DNA of 36,181 nt, from positions 1-36,181 of the IMG/VR virus record IMGVR_UViG_3300034119_000303. One strand, 5' to 3'. The position numbers and the translations under genes are program-made. This document shows positions 15,946 to 23,436 of this stretch, piece by piece; the first letter of the stretch is position 1, and the number at the start of each line of letters is the position of its first letter. The notes beneath the pieces were generated by a model. It was not told the origin of the DNA, made no database searches, and saw only the letters and a program-made list of their open reading frames with translations. The DNA comes from a virus.

Positions 15946-18147
15946 CTATTTAAGATTTTTAAATGGGGATTTTTTAAACCCCTGTCCTCCAGAATAAAAA
16001 GTTTTACCCATATGTCTGAACGGACTATTATTTAATTTAAACAAATTTTCTGACTTTTGCAAGTTTTTGGCTGCATCATCCATTATTGTTCTTCTAGCAT
16101 AACCCCTGTTTGCTTGCTGGATTCTCATAAATGCAACCAAGGCACAGAAAGAAACAAGTCTATCCACATTGACTCCATCTGCATATGCTCTCATTTCTTT
16201 AAGTAACATAGGATCAGGAATCCTTTCTATACCATATTTGGTTCTTACAATAGTACCATCTGTTTTAGTTTCAACATCTAATTCTTCTTTGGTATATTCT
16301 ATAGCATAACTAAGAAGATGGGCTTTGAATAATGTTCCGGTATTCTTCCAACCATACTCCTGAAACACATTAGCATTTGCACCTAAGTCTTTCAAGAAAA
16401 GAATCTGACTTTTAGGTACCAAGTATCTTTGTTTCTTTCTTGATATCATGTACTGGATAAACAGGGAGATGTTATTCTCTATTACTGTCCATGCATTATA
16501 CCATTCTATAATTAACTCTAGCCTCTGGTGAGTTTTATTGATATCATCAAATCTACCGCACCATGCTGCTACAATCTTATCCGGTTCTATGTAAGTTTCT
16601 GTTTCTGTACCAGTTACTTTAGTAACTTCAATAGGTGCCTTCATTACATAGATAGAACAGAGTGATTCTGAAGTTGTTGTTTTACCTTCTGACACGGGGT
16701 CAATAGAAGCATAATACTGTCCAAATGCAGGATCCTTAACTGGTCTTTCCCATACTACTAATACTCCTGTTTTATCTTCTGTACTTTTAGTAACAGGAAA
16801 TTCCATAATGGGTCTCTTATTTGAAGGCTTAACAGAAGGTTTTCCATTTTCATCTGTAGCAATATCTAAGAACTCATATGCATATTCTTTATCTTCTATT
16901 CTTCTTTCCTGAGCTCCTACTAAGTGAGATGGAAATACTGATACAGTTCTATGTGCAAAAGCTTCCTCAATATTTCTTGGATGCTGAGATATCCTTAACT
17001 GATAAGTTTCCGGATCCAGTTCTTTCTTCCAAGTATCAAATTGTTTATCTAATGCTATTAATGCTTCTTCTACAAGTGAATTACCATAGTCATCAATGTA
17101 CGGTGGCATAGACCATTGCTCTGGGATAAATAATCCTGATAAACCTACAGTACCTTTATTATCAAGTAAATCAGTAGTAACAGCATAAACATCACTATCT
17201 AATGGTTTAAGAATCATTTTTCTTAGTGGTTCACACTGAGATAAATCACCCACAGATCCTGCTGCTATAAACATACCTGTAGTAATTAAACCAGATCTCA
17301 TGGCTGGTCTCATGTACTCATATGTCTGATCCATCTTAGGAGCAATCCCGGCCTCTTCATGGAAGAAGTACTTTACCGGTCCACCGACACCATTTGTGGG
17401 ATCTTTTTCAAAAGACATACCTTGCATGGTACCCTTTAGACCCACTTCTGTTTTTCTGTCACCTTTTCTTACTTCAATCTTTTGCTGCCACATTAAGACT
17501 TTGTCTGGAGACATTGGACGGTACCATGCCGTATGCTCATTAAGGAAGGCAGCATATTCTGATAAGAACTTCCAAGAACCTTTTTCATTGATATAATCTT
17601 TAAGACTGGCTCCCATTTTCAAAGTTACCCCAGCCTCAAACCATAACTGATTAAGTAGTTTAGAGATATGAAAGTATGAAGATGCTATCTGACGTTTCTT
17701 TAAGATAGCTACATGTTTGTAATTTAATTCTGCCAGTAGTTCATATAAAGCCATATGATACTGAGCATCCCGGATTTTAGCAAAGTCAAACTTTTGTTGT
17801 TCTTTATCAAAAATTGGCAAGAAGTTTAACCACATATAATAGTCCCTTGTGAGGTACCATTTCTTATTATCTTTTATGTAGAATACTCCTTTCCGGCATT
17901 TAGTTTTCTGGTCATCCCAATAATTAATAAAGTCTTTAGATTTAAAGGGAGAAGTACAATATACATTCTGGGTTCTAAACAGTGTTGCTTGTTCATTAAA
18001 CAAATAACTAGTTTCATCAAATGCATATTTACCAGGTTCAGCAAATATATCTGCTATAGCTCTAGAAAATGCTTCTCTACTATCAAATGATACTATCGTC
18101 CATGTACCATTATCCCAACAGGGTATGTCTTGATAAATCTCACTCAT
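15946..18147 (-). CDS. terL: Terminase large subunit (TerL)
   Basis: A 733-residue packaging motor. The ATPase domain has a deviant Walker A at about 148-158 (ILKKRQIASSYF, in place of a normal GK[ST]), Walker B YFFHEEAG at 260-267 with the catalytic Glu, and a coupling-like AAGSVG at 295-300. The nuclease domain has YYASIDPVSEG (D483), TVIENN (E557) and VDRLVSF (D662), the three acidic residues of the RNase H-like terminase nuclease. It cuts concatemers and pumps DNA into proheads through the portal. The gene before it ends 3 bases upstream and the portal starts 5 bases downstream. The identification is firm; the atypical P-loop is the only odd feature. Confidence 0.95.
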   Translation of the reverse strand: MSEIYQDIPCWDNGTWTIVSFDSREAFSRAIADIFAEPGKYAFDETSYLFNEQATLFRTQNVYCTSPFKSKDFINYWDDQKTKCRKGVFYIKDNKKWYLTRDYYMWLNFLPIFDKEQQKFDFAKIRDAQYHMALYELLAELNYKHVAILKKRQIASSYFHISKLLNQLWFEAGVTLKMGASLKDYINEKGSWKFLSEYAAFLNEHTAWYRPMSPDKVLMWQQKIEVRKGDRKTEVGLKGTMQGMSFEKDPTNGVGGPVKYFFHEEAGIAPKMDQTYEYMRPAMRSGLITTGMFIAAGSVGDLSQCEPLRKMILKPLDSDVYAVTTDLLDNKGTVGLSGLFIPEQWSMPPYIDDYGNSLVEEALIALDKQFDTWKKELDPETYQLRISQHPRNIEEAFAHRTVSVFPSHLVGAQERRIEDKEYAYEFLDIATDENGKPSVKPSNKRPIMEFPVTKSTEDKTGVLVVWERPVKDPAFGQYYASIDPVSEGKTTTSESLCSIYVMKAPIEVTKVTGTETETYIEPDKIVAAWCGRFDDINKTHQRLELIIEWYNAWTVIENNISLFIQYMISRKKQRYLVPKSQILFLKDLGANANVFQEYGWKNTGTLFKAHLLSYAIEYTKEELDVETKTDGTIVRTKYGIERIPDPMLLKEMRAYADGVNVDRLVSFCALVAFMRIQQANRGYARRTIMDDAAKNLQKSENLFKLNNSPFRHMGKTFYSGGQGFKKSPFKNLK

Positions 18148-18149
18148 GG

Positions 18150-18665
18150 TTATGAATCATATGCAAGGCCTTGACCACCTCTAACTTTACTTTGCTGCTC
18201 ATCCTGAAGATCTTTATAAGCTCCTTTGAAAGATGCTCTTATCTGATCAAACTTAGCTGCAGCATTTATCATAGAGTTAAAGTTACCGTCCCGGCCTGCT
18301 TCTATTGGTGTAGTTTCCATATATCTAGCTAATCTATCTAGCATAGATGCAATACCTTTATAAGCTCTAGATGTTGGAGTTTCATACATCTTCTGGCAAA
18401 ACTTTAAGGCATCATATACTGTTTTGTCTTCTGTAGAAAATTCTCCTTCTATCTCTCTCATAATCAAACTTTCTTTTTCTACATCTGGTGCATGAAAGAA
18501 AGGATTCATATCTGGATTAGGACATGTCATATAGAACAAATACTGGTAGATCTTTAGATAATCTTCCGGGTATTCTTCCATCACATCCTTAAGTGATTTT
18601 AGTGTGTAACAATGTTCAGTTGGAATAACTGTATTGTTTTGTACATCAAATAGTTTAATTAACAT
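18150..18665 (-). CDS. Conserved terminase-adjacent protein, possible small terminase subunit
   Basis: A 171-residue protein just upstream of TerL. It is largely helical: SLKDVMEEYPEDYLKIYQYL near the N-terminus, an acidic central segment, and TSRAYKGIASMLDRLARYME followed by NSMINAAAKFDQIRASFKGA. The C-terminus is basic and flexible (SKVRGGQGLAYDS). The position, 3 bases from TerL, and helical content fit a small terminase subunit, which recognises packaging DNA, but no clear DNA-binding motif is visible, and another packaging-related function is possible. The start at 18665 directly follows the end of the nuclease gene (3-base gap). Confidence 0.55.
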   Translation of the reverse strand: MLIKLFDVQNNTVIPTEHCYTLKSLKDVMEEYPEDYLKIYQYLFYMTCPNPDMNPFFHAPDVEKESLIMREIEGEFSTEDKTVYDALKFCQKMYETPTSRAYKGIASMLDRLARYMETTPIEAGRDGNFNSMINAAAKFDQIRASFKGAYKDLQDEQQSKVRGGQGLAYDS

Positions 18666-18667
18666 AG

Positions 18668-19501
18668 TTACTTCTTTTTAATTTTTCCTTTGTTATCATG
18701 CAAGTAATGTATGATAGCTTGTACCTCATCTGCTAAATAAGGCACCGGCATAATCTTTACTTCTTTAACAATAGGTTCCCCATTACCATCTAACTTACTA
18801 ATAGGATAACCCCATTGGTCTTCTCCTTCTACTTCAAAGGTTATGTGATGTATAAAGATATTTCCAGGTCTTAGTTTAGGGTTATGCTTAAGTATAATAT
18901 ACATATAAATACTAAGCTGTAATGCATAATGGTTAAAATGACAATCATCTAAATTAGATACTGGTGCAAGTAGTTTTTCAGATTTACCATCCCAGTCTAC
19001 ATAAGACTCAGTCTTAATTTCCTTATTAGTTTTGTAGTCAATGATATTTACTTTACCATTGACTACTTCTACTAAATCTGATTGTCCACAGATTCCAACT
19101 GATCTAAGATAGACCATATGTTCTGGATACACGCCTGGTTCTAGTTTTTGTGCTGGAGCTATTTTAAGTCCTTCTTTGACTTCAACTGGAGAAAATACTG
19201 GTATAGTAACACCATCTCTTTCCATAGAAGATAATGAACATAAGTCAGCTTCTCTTTGGTTATGGTACCATGTTCCTAGTGTAGTAGATCTGGTAGATTC
19301 TCCATTCCAGATCTCTTGTATTACTTTAGGTTCAATACCATACCACTTAGACTTCTTGCTCTTGCTTACTCTTTCTGCAACTTTCTTTGCATCAAAAGGT
19401 TTTTTAAAATGGGATACAAGTGTTGTTACACTTACCCAATCAATAGCTTCCCCGTCAATACTGACATAGCTATGGTCATCTGCTTTAAATGCTATACTCA
19501 T
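18668..19501 (-). CDS. PD-(D/E)XK nuclease (RecB/Cas4-like)
   Basis: A 277-residue protein with the PD-(D/E)XK layout. GICGQSDLVEVVNGKVNIID ends the metal-binding core, with D in GQSD and IIDYKTN as the D-x-K pair. An upstream Glu (YPEHM) and the helix YALQLSIYMYI, containing the QxxxY motif, complete it. Such nucleases process DNA ends in recombination or repair; phage copies near terminase genes may clear or trim DNA before packaging. No four-cysteine cluster as in Cas4 is seen, so it is a RecB-like exonuclease rather than a true Cas4. It is 2 bases from both neighbours. The substrate and partners are unknown. Confidence 0.85.
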   Translation of the reverse strand: MSIAFKADDHSYVSIDGEAIDWVSVTTLVSHFKKPFDAKKVAERVSKSKKSKWYGIEPKVIQEIWNGESTRSTTLGTWYHNQREADLCSLSSMERDGVTIPVFSPVEVKEGLKIAPAQKLEPGVYPEHMVYLRSVGICGQSDLVEVVNGKVNIIDYKTNKEIKTESYVDWDGKSEKLLAPVSNLDDCHFNHYALQLSIYMYIILKHNPKLRPGNIFIHHITFEVEGEDQWGYPISKLDGNGEPIVKEVKIMPVPYLADEVQAIIHYLHDNKGKIKKK

Positions 19502-19503
19502 TG

Positions 19504-19803
19504 TTATGCGTTTTCTATAATAGTATTAGCTAATGTTCTAGATGCTTCATCTTCAGATATCATCATCTTTCTAATATTAGTTACTTCTTCCTGTGTAAAC
19601 TTGCCTTCTATAGAAAGTATCTTCAATCTTAGAAACTTGTTCTCTGTTTCTAGTTTAGTAATTCTATCTTCTATAGCTTTTAAAGGATGTACCCATGGAT
19701 CTTCTAGAACTGTGTTCATTCTACTAAATATTCCATCTGATGTAGTAGTTATAGTTTGTCCAGGAATTGTATTAATCATGGTATTTGGATTATTAATATA
19801 CAT
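19504..19803 (-). CDS. Small coiled-coil protein
   Basis: A 99-residue protein. The middle, HPLKAIEDRITKLETENKFL, is a clear heptad-type coiled coil and is followed by KFTQEEVTNIRKMMISEDEA, a second helix. The first 30 residues are polar and Thr-rich. The pattern suggests an oligomeric helical protein; small terminase subunits can look like this, and it is a rival candidate to the gene at 18150-18665. It starts 4 bases after the zinc-binding gene and lies in the packaging operon. No catalytic motifs are visible. Confidence 0.65.
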   Translation of the reverse strand: MYINNPNTMINTIPGQTITTTSDGIFSRMNTVLEDPWVHPLKAIEDRITKLETENKFLRLKILSIEGKFTQEEVTNIRKMMISEDEASRTLANTIIENA

Positions 19804-19807
19804 AATA

Positions 19808-20149
19808 CTAGTCTTTAAGATTTTCTAATTTACCTTCTTCTTCTTCTGTAGCTATTGCATCCCATTTACCTAGAGGACATTCAGAAGATAATGATCTAGT
19901 TTTAAATGCTAATGAGCAGCCACACTCAGCACAGCAAGGTTGTGTCTTCTTTACAGCACACTGTTTTCCTTTAGTATCTAGGTGTTCACAATCATCACAG
20001 ATATCATGTCTCATTCTGGCAATGTCTTCCACAAACTCATCTCTAATTACAGAGTTTTTAATACCTTCTAGGATTCCTTTTCTATTCTCCCAAATTGTCT
20101 TCAGTACTGCTCTCATTCTTTGTTTTTTTAAAGTTATCTTTTCTTTCAT
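19808..20149 (-). CDS. Small zinc-binding protein
   Basis: A 113-residue protein with seven clustered cysteines: ICDDCEH, KQCAVKKTQPCCAECGCSLA, and a final SECPLGKW. The cysteine pairs, spaced as in a zinc-binding knuckle, are preceded by a helical N-terminal region. From memory, this pattern recurs in large phages of Bacteroidota. The ATG at 20149 overlaps the end of the previous gene by 68 bases. A second Met (MRAVLKTIWENRKG, ATG at 20116) would shorten the overlap to 35 bases, so the start is not certain. A nucleic-acid binding or regulatory role is likely but unproven. Confidence 0.75.
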   Translation of the reverse strand: MKEKITLKKQRMRAVLKTIWENRKGILEGIKNSVIRDEFVEDIARMRHDICDDCEHLDTKGKQCAVKKTQPCCAECGCSLAFKTRSLSSECPLGKWDAIATEEEEGKLENLKD

Positions 20150-20471
20150 CTTCTTTCAGAATTTTCTTTTCTAATTCTAAAAGCTGTTCAAGTTTTAATT
20201 CAAGACCTTTCTTATTAAAGTATGCTCCAAAAGTAGATGTATCATGACTTTGCAACTTTTCAGTTATTTTAGGTATGTCAGCTTTAACTACTAATGGTTT
20301 TGCTACAAAGTGACCTAAACCTTCTACATTTATTCTTGGATAAGTTAAACTTGTTAGATTAATTCTAAGTTCTTTATAGTAATACTCAACAATATCTGCA
20401 ATTACAGACTCTTCAAGATTAATGTCTTCTGCAACCTGTCTGTATATACTACTTGCTTTCTTGGGTATCAT
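20082..20471 (-). CDS. HU/IHF-like protein (candidate)
   Basis: A 129-residue protein. Residues 1-60 follow the HU/IHF pattern: two helices (SIYRQVAEDINLEESVIADI, then VEYYYKELRINL) and a beta turn ending in NVEGLGHF, comparable to the GFGTF segment of HU. The beta-arm region is poorly conserved. The second half is a helical, charged extension (LEQLLELEKKILKEDER). HU-like proteins bend and compact DNA, and crAss-like phages are known to carry IHF-like genes. It lies between a winged-helix-like gene and a zinc-binding gene upstream of packaging genes. Similarity is by pattern, so it is a candidate only. Confidence 0.6.
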   Translation of the reverse strand: MIPKKASSIYRQVAEDINLEESVIADIVEYYYKELRINLTSLTYPRINVEGLGHFVAKPLVVKADIPKITEKLQSHDTSTFGAYFNKKGLELKLEQLLELEKKILKEDERKDNFKKTKNESSTEDNLGE

Positions 20472-20829
20472 TGCCTAAGAATTTATAATCTAATAAGATG
20501 GTACCTTGTGTTTGTATTTTAAGATCCGGATTTAATTTAATCATTTTTTTGTTATCAGGATCTTTTACTACAAGCATATTCTTTTCTGCTTTGTTTATAC
20601 AGTTCCTAACAGTCTGTGGTGATTTAAATATCCAATCTTCTTCTGCAGATGCATCATAGCAGAAATGGGTAAGCTCAATAGGTTCATTAAAACTAAGTAA
20701 AGTAAGACAGTTTAAGTCAGACTCACTCACTGTTATATGATTGACATAACAATGAGTAAGTATCTGAAACTTTACTACATCCCATTTAGGCATCTTGACA
20801 CGCTTCTGTACTTGGTTTACAAGTGCCAT
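20449..20829 (-). CDS. Winged-helix-like DNA-binding protein
   Basis: A 126-residue protein. The sequence KMPKWDVVKFQILTHCYVNH is a first helix, and IFKSPQTVRNCINKAEKNML fits a recognition helix region followed by a basic wing (KDPDNKKMIKLNP). This is the pattern of a winged helix-turn-helix. A small domain with TILLDYKFLG completes it. It may be a transcription regulator or a packaging DNA-recognition protein. It ends overlapping the next gene by 23 bases and starts 2 bases after the coiled-coil gene. Unlike homing genes, it is well embedded in the operon. Function is inferred from the fold pattern. Confidence 0.6.
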   Translation of the reverse strand: MALVNQVQKRVKMPKWDVVKFQILTHCYVNHITVSESDLNCLTLLSFNEPIELTHFCYDASAEEDWIFKSPQTVRNCINKAEKNMLVVKDPDNKKMIKLNPDLKIQTQGTILLDYKFLGNDTQESK

Positions 20830-20831
20830 GA

Positions 20832-21137
20832 TTAGTTCTTTTTAAGCTTTCTTTTAGCAGTTTCTGGATTAATCCTTCCCTCTAACTCAGCTCCTTCTTC
20901 ATTTAAATCTTCATCTAATGGCTCTGGATTATTTATCTGATACATTGTTACAGCATACTGATGATCATACTGTAATCTCTTAAGTTTATTTTCAGAGATA
21001 TCTGCTAGTAATTTTTCATACTCAGCTTGTGCTTTAAGATAAGGAAGAGCATCTTCAAAATACTTTTTCATCTCTTCTTTTCTTTCTGCTAGCTGTTCTG
21101 GAGATAGATTCTCCATTTGTTCTTGTTGGTTTTCCAT
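20832..21137 (-). CDS. First gene of the packaging operon, helical protein
   Basis: A 101-residue, highly charged helical protein. It contains LAERKEEMKKYFEDALPYLK and YEKLLADISENKLKRLQYDH, giving a long helix or coiled coil, and a Lys-rich end (TAKRKLKKN). It is the first gene after the terminator at 21201-21229 and promoter at 21161-21168, so it opens the operon that leads to terminase and capsid genes. Codons 2-5 of the gene repeat the ACCAACA motif of the leader. Function unknown; a helical assembly partner is possible. Confidence 0.7.
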   Translation of the reverse strand: MENQQEQMENLSPEQLAERKEEMKKYFEDALPYLKAQAEYEKLLADISENKLKRLQYDHQYAVTMYQINNPEPLDEDLNEEGAELEGRINPETAKRKLKKN

Positions 21138-21160
21138 TGGTTTTTATTTTAAGTTTAAAA

Positions 21161-21168
21161 CAAATATA
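21161..21168 (-). promoter_or_regulatory. Bacteroidota-type promoter (-7 box) for the packaging operon
   Basis: Minus strand TATATTTG fits TAnnTTTG and lies 23 bases before the ATG at 21137, just after a terminator. The -33 box is not clear. Confidence 0.65.
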
Positions 21169-21200
21169 CAATAAAAGTTTAAATTAAAATAGTTTAAAAC

Positions 21201-21229
21201 AAAAAATCCAGATACTATAGGTACCTGGA
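21201..21229 (-). terminator. Rho-independent terminator between operons
   Basis: Minus strand TCCAGGTA pairs with TATCTGGA (one G-U pair) around the loop CCTATAG, followed by TTTTTTG. It lies after the stop of the split basic gene and before the packaging promoter. Confidence 0.85.
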
Positions 21230-21252
21230 CTGTAGTAGTTAGAGGAGTTTAA

Positions 21253-21534
21253 TTACTCTTGACCTTTCATTTTTTTTAAACCAAGCCCGGCTAAAGTACC
21301 AACTGCGGCAGTAATAAGACCACTTAATACACCACCTTTAGTTTCAGATGATTTACCTACTGATCTAAAAGTTTTTTTACAAGCCTTTTTAAATCTATCA
21401 CCAGGTCCACATTGTTCAGTAGAACCACCAGCAGCATAACTCTTCATTGATCTTATCATAGGTTTAGCTCCACCTTTTTACATTGACTTACAGAATACTG
21501 TAGCATCTGTAACTCCTTTTAATCCATTTTTCAT
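21253..21534 (-). pseudogene. Basic Gly-Gly miniprotein gene split by an in-frame TAA
   Basis: An ATG at 21534 opens 18 codons (MKNGLKGVTDATVFCKSM), then TAA at 21478-21480, then the same frame goes on KGGAKPMIRSMKSYAAGG to the stop at 21253. The peptide around the stop, M-stop-K-G-G, matches the MKKGG motif of the basic cluster at 6555-9065 if TAA were AAA, a one-base change. Translation can restart at the ATG at 21459, giving a 68-residue protein with SYAAGG, a CKK, and a Gly-rich hydrophobic end (GLITAAVGTLAGLGLKKMKG). It is therefore either a recently broken gene, a read-through or restart case, or an assembly error. Two independent pieces remain open. Confidence 0.65.
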
Positions 21535-21535
21535 A

Positions 21536-21694
21536 TTATCTATTTTTTATAGTAAAATTTAAAATAGTAAGAAGGTAGAAGTTCCTAGATAAATCTAACT
21601 CAAGTGTAAATAAATCTATTGAAGAGACTCTGATTCTCACCATTAGTTTATCCCATTGCTTGCGGGAAGTCTTCCAGTTGTTTCTGATCTTCAT
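21536..21694 (-). CDS. Small protein of 52 residues
   Basis: This short gene uses the ATG at 21694, which overlaps the TAA of the previous gene (TAATG), and ends with TAA at 21536-21538, one base before the next ATG. The product begins MKIRNNWKTSRKQWDKLMVR and ends with NFYLLTILNFTIKNR. It has a conserved-looking Trp pair and an alternating hydrophobic C-terminal strand. The tight overlap at both ends argues for a real gene in the operon. I recall similar short proteins in Bacteroidota phages but no function is known to me. Confidence 0.7.
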   Translation of the reverse strand: MKIRNNWKTSRKQWDKLMVRIRVSSIDLFTLELDLSRNFYLLTILNFTIKNR

Positions 21695-22002
21695 TACTTT
21701 TTGTTTCTTGTAGCAAAGTGTTTAAGGATCCAAGAACTAAATTTAGTTCCTACTGCTTTTAACACTTTGTTATCTGATTCTACAACTACTGTAGATCCTT
21801 CTGCTGTTTTGTCTATAGTGATATCCAACTTAGGTGTATCAATCACAATATGTTTTTCTGTTTCTGTATTGTGTATTTCTACATCTACTTTAGGAGTATC
21901 TACTACTACATCCAAGTTTTTCTTTTCTTTTTTAACGTAGGCTCTTTTAGTTTTTGTTTTTACTTCTAGTTCTACATTAACTTCTTTCTTTTTCTTTGCC
22001 AT
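21694..22002 (-). CDS. Small protein with two DTPK-x-D repeats
   Basis: A 102-residue protein. The N-terminus is very Lys-rich (MAKKKKEVNVELEVKTKTKR). It has two repeats 20 residues apart, DTPKVDVEI at 35-43 and DTPKLDITI at 55-63, each likely a beta strand pair, and the end is basic (SSWILKHFATRNKK). No known family is recognised. It lies between the endolysin and the 52-residue gene and is coupled to the latter by a TAATG overlap. A role in virion or lysis control cannot be judged. Confidence 0.7.
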   Translation of the reverse strand: MAKKKKEVNVELEVKTKTKRAYVKKEKKNLDVVVDTPKVDVEIHNTETEKHIVIDTPKLDITIDKTAEGSTVVVESDNKVLKAVGTKFSSWILKHFATRNKK

Positions 22003-22029
22003 TGTAAATGTTTTTAAATTATTTATACT

Positions 22030-22497
22030 CTATGACCCTATTTCAAAATGCATCCAGTCATAATTCTTTTCTCTACCTAAAGAAATAAAACCATGCTTGT
22101 AAAATATGTCAATCATTTGCTTGTACTCTGGTCTTGCAAATCTTGCAGTTTTTGCTGTTTCTTTTAATGTGTTTCTAGCAGGATCCAAATCAATTGCAAT
22201 TCCCCAAGAGTGTTTACTCCATGCAGAACCACCTCTCATTTTTCTGAAGTTGAAGCAACCACCAAATAAGTCAATTCCTAGTTCTTTAATTTTAGGTAAG
22301 CCGTAAGCTGCTAAGATATCTTTAAATGCAGCTTCAAATTTATCTGCTACTAATTTATGACATCTTAGTCTAGTTACTGTTGTATCTAAATCCCAAGCTA
22401 ATCTCATTGGGTAAGGAAGGTTAACAGTAACAAGATAAGCGGCTCCTGTTTCTGTAGGAGTACCATACTTTTTAATTGTCTGAGCTGTTGTTAACAT
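22030..22497 (-). CDS. Endolysin, M15 peptidase
   Basis: A 155-residue protein of the peptidase M15 (VanY / L-alanyl-D-glutamate or D-Ala-D-Ala peptidase) type. The zinc site is [10 protein letters not shown], giving His96 and Asp103, with His150 in WMHFE as the third ligand and Asp147 as likely general base. It should cut peptide bonds in host peptidoglycan at the end of infection. There is no signal peptide, so it needs the holin made by the overlapping upstream gene. It begins inside the end of the gene at 22472-22720 (26-base overlap). A role in virion entry is possible but less likely given the context. Confidence 0.9.
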   Translation of the reverse strand: MLTTAQTIKKYGTPTETGAAYLVTVNLPYPMRLAWDLDTTVTRLRCHKLVADKFEAAFKDILAAYGLPKIKELGIDLFGGCFNFRKMRGGSAWSKHSWGIAIDLDPARNTLKETAKTARFARPEYKQMIDIFYKHGFISLGREKNYDWMHFEIGS

Positions 22498-22720
22498 TTT
22501 CTTCTGTGTTTGTTGGTTGTTCTACTGTTAATTGAGATAATGTAGCTGCCACTGTTCCGGCTGTTGCTACATAACCTGCAACTGTTATTACGGCAGCAGG
22601 TAGAGCTACTGGAGCTGCTATTATAATTCCGGCTATTGTTCCGGCCACTATGGCTACTCTTTGCACCTTCTTCCAGAACTTAGGTGTTGGAGCATTCCAT
22701 CTATGCTTTAAATGATTCAT
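22472..22720 (-). CDS. Putative holin-like membrane protein
   Basis: An 82-residue protein. Residues about 22-60 are strongly hydrophobic and Ala/Gly/Val-rich ([20 protein letters not shown] and [18 protein letters not shown]), suggesting two membrane helices; the N-terminus is basic and the C-terminus polar and acidic. Such small two-helix proteins next to an endolysin are often holins. It overlaps the endolysin by 26 bases and its upstream neighbour by 4 (ATGA), so the three genes form a coupled lysis cassette. The holin call is from context and topology. Confidence 0.7.
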   Translation of the reverse strand: MNHLKHRWNAPTPKFWKKVQRVAIVAGTIAGIIIAAPVALPAAVITVAGYVATAGTVAATLSQLTVEQPTNTEENVNNSSDN

Positions 22721-23016
22721 CTATTAATTATTAGTTGCTTTACTGCATCTGACAACTCACTCACATTCTTTGCCAGATTTTTTATTTCCAATTGTGTAAG
22801 CTCTTGGATAGCTTGATATTTTAATTGATTCTCTTGTTGAACTAGTTCTATCTTTCCTTTAAGCTTTCCTAATTCTTCTCCTCTTTTAAGATCTGTTTGC
22901 ATTAACAACTCTATATCTCTTCTTGTGTCTAAGTAAGCTGTTCTTAAAAAGAAACCAAATATTGTTAATATTGACCCTGATATAAAAAGTATAATTGTAA
23001 GTACCCAAGTTTCCAT
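22717..23016 (-). CDS. Membrane-anchored coiled-coil protein, lysis cassette
   Basis: A 99-residue protein. It starts with a membrane helix (TWVLTIILFISGSILTIFGF) and then a long coiled coil from about residue 30 to 95 (KGKIELVQQENQLKYQAIQE). It resembles small holin or antiholin and XhlA-like lysis proteins in topology, or a spanin-like link between membrane and wall. It opens the lysis cassette behind the promoter element at 23041-23055. Which of the two membrane proteins is the true holin is undecided. Confidence 0.65.
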   Translation of the reverse strand: METWVLTIILFISGSILTIFGFFLRTAYLDTRRDIELLMQTDLKRGEELGKLKGKIELVQQENQLKYQAIQELTQLEIKNLAKNVSELSDAVKQLIINR

Positions 23017-23040
23017 TTTCTTTATTTATAAATATTACAA

Positions 23041-23055
23041 TATAATATACTAAAA
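23041..23055 (-). promoter_or_regulatory. Putative phage promoter element, copy 2
   Basis: Minus strand TTTTAGTATATTATA, about 24 bases before the lysis cassette ATG at 23016. Exact match to copies at 4574-4588 and 33237-33251. Confidence 0.7.
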
Positions 23056-23078
23056 AAACTTTATACTACAATGAAATA

Positions 23079-23096
23079 CTAAGTATTTTTACTTAG
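23079..23096 (-). terminator. Hairpin at the end of the fibre operon
   Basis: Minus strand CTAAGTA pairs with TACTTAG (7 base pairs, loop AAAA) just after the stop at 23098. The T run that follows is poor (TATTTC), so it is a weak or RNA-end-protecting hairpin rather than a classic terminator. Confidence 0.5.
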
Positions 23097-23097
23097 A

Positions 23098-23409
23098 TTA
23101 TACCATGTCAATAACTACCTCATAACCCATTTGCTCATAAGCTAACTTAGCATATTTATGAGCTGTTTCTAAAGATTGAACTTCACCTGCCTCAAGATCA
23201 GCCTGATAAGCTCCAGTAGGTACATCTGTATATAACATTTTACCTTCTTCAAATGTTGCTATATTAGCAAATGTTGCTACTTCACCTTGAATAGTTTTAC
23301 CGTTAAAATCTCCTAGAAATCTTATTCTACCATATACTTCTGGTAATTCAATGCCTGTTCCTGAGATTGTAATCTTTTTTTCTTCTGTTGCTTTAATTAA
23401 AATAGCCAT
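23098..23409 (-). CDS. Small protein at the end of the fibre operon
   Basis: A 103-residue protein. The N-terminal part is beta-rich and repeats a pattern of short strands (MAILIKATEEKKITISGTGI, then YGRIRFLGDFNGKTIQG); the C-terminal part is a helix (ETAHKYAKLAYEQMGY). It follows the 80-residue gene and the 869-residue fibre and ends in a hairpin. A fibre accessory or baseplate-contact role is plausible from context. No family is recognised. Confidence 0.6.
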   Translation of the reverse strand: MAILIKATEEKKITISGTGIELPEVYGRIRFLGDFNGKTIQGEVATFANIATFEEGKMLYTDVPTGAYQADLEAGEVQSLETAHKYAKLAYEQMGYEVVIDMV

Positions 23410-23436
23410 AATAGTTTTTTTTGTAAAAATAATAAA

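Noticed and set aside
19316-19828. A 170-codon open frame on the plus strand, and other plus-strand frames (for example 8875-9207, 7475-7771, 21656-21940)
   Set aside because: They lie entirely opposite well-supported minus-strand genes in a single-direction gene block and their products look like antisense reading of biased codons.
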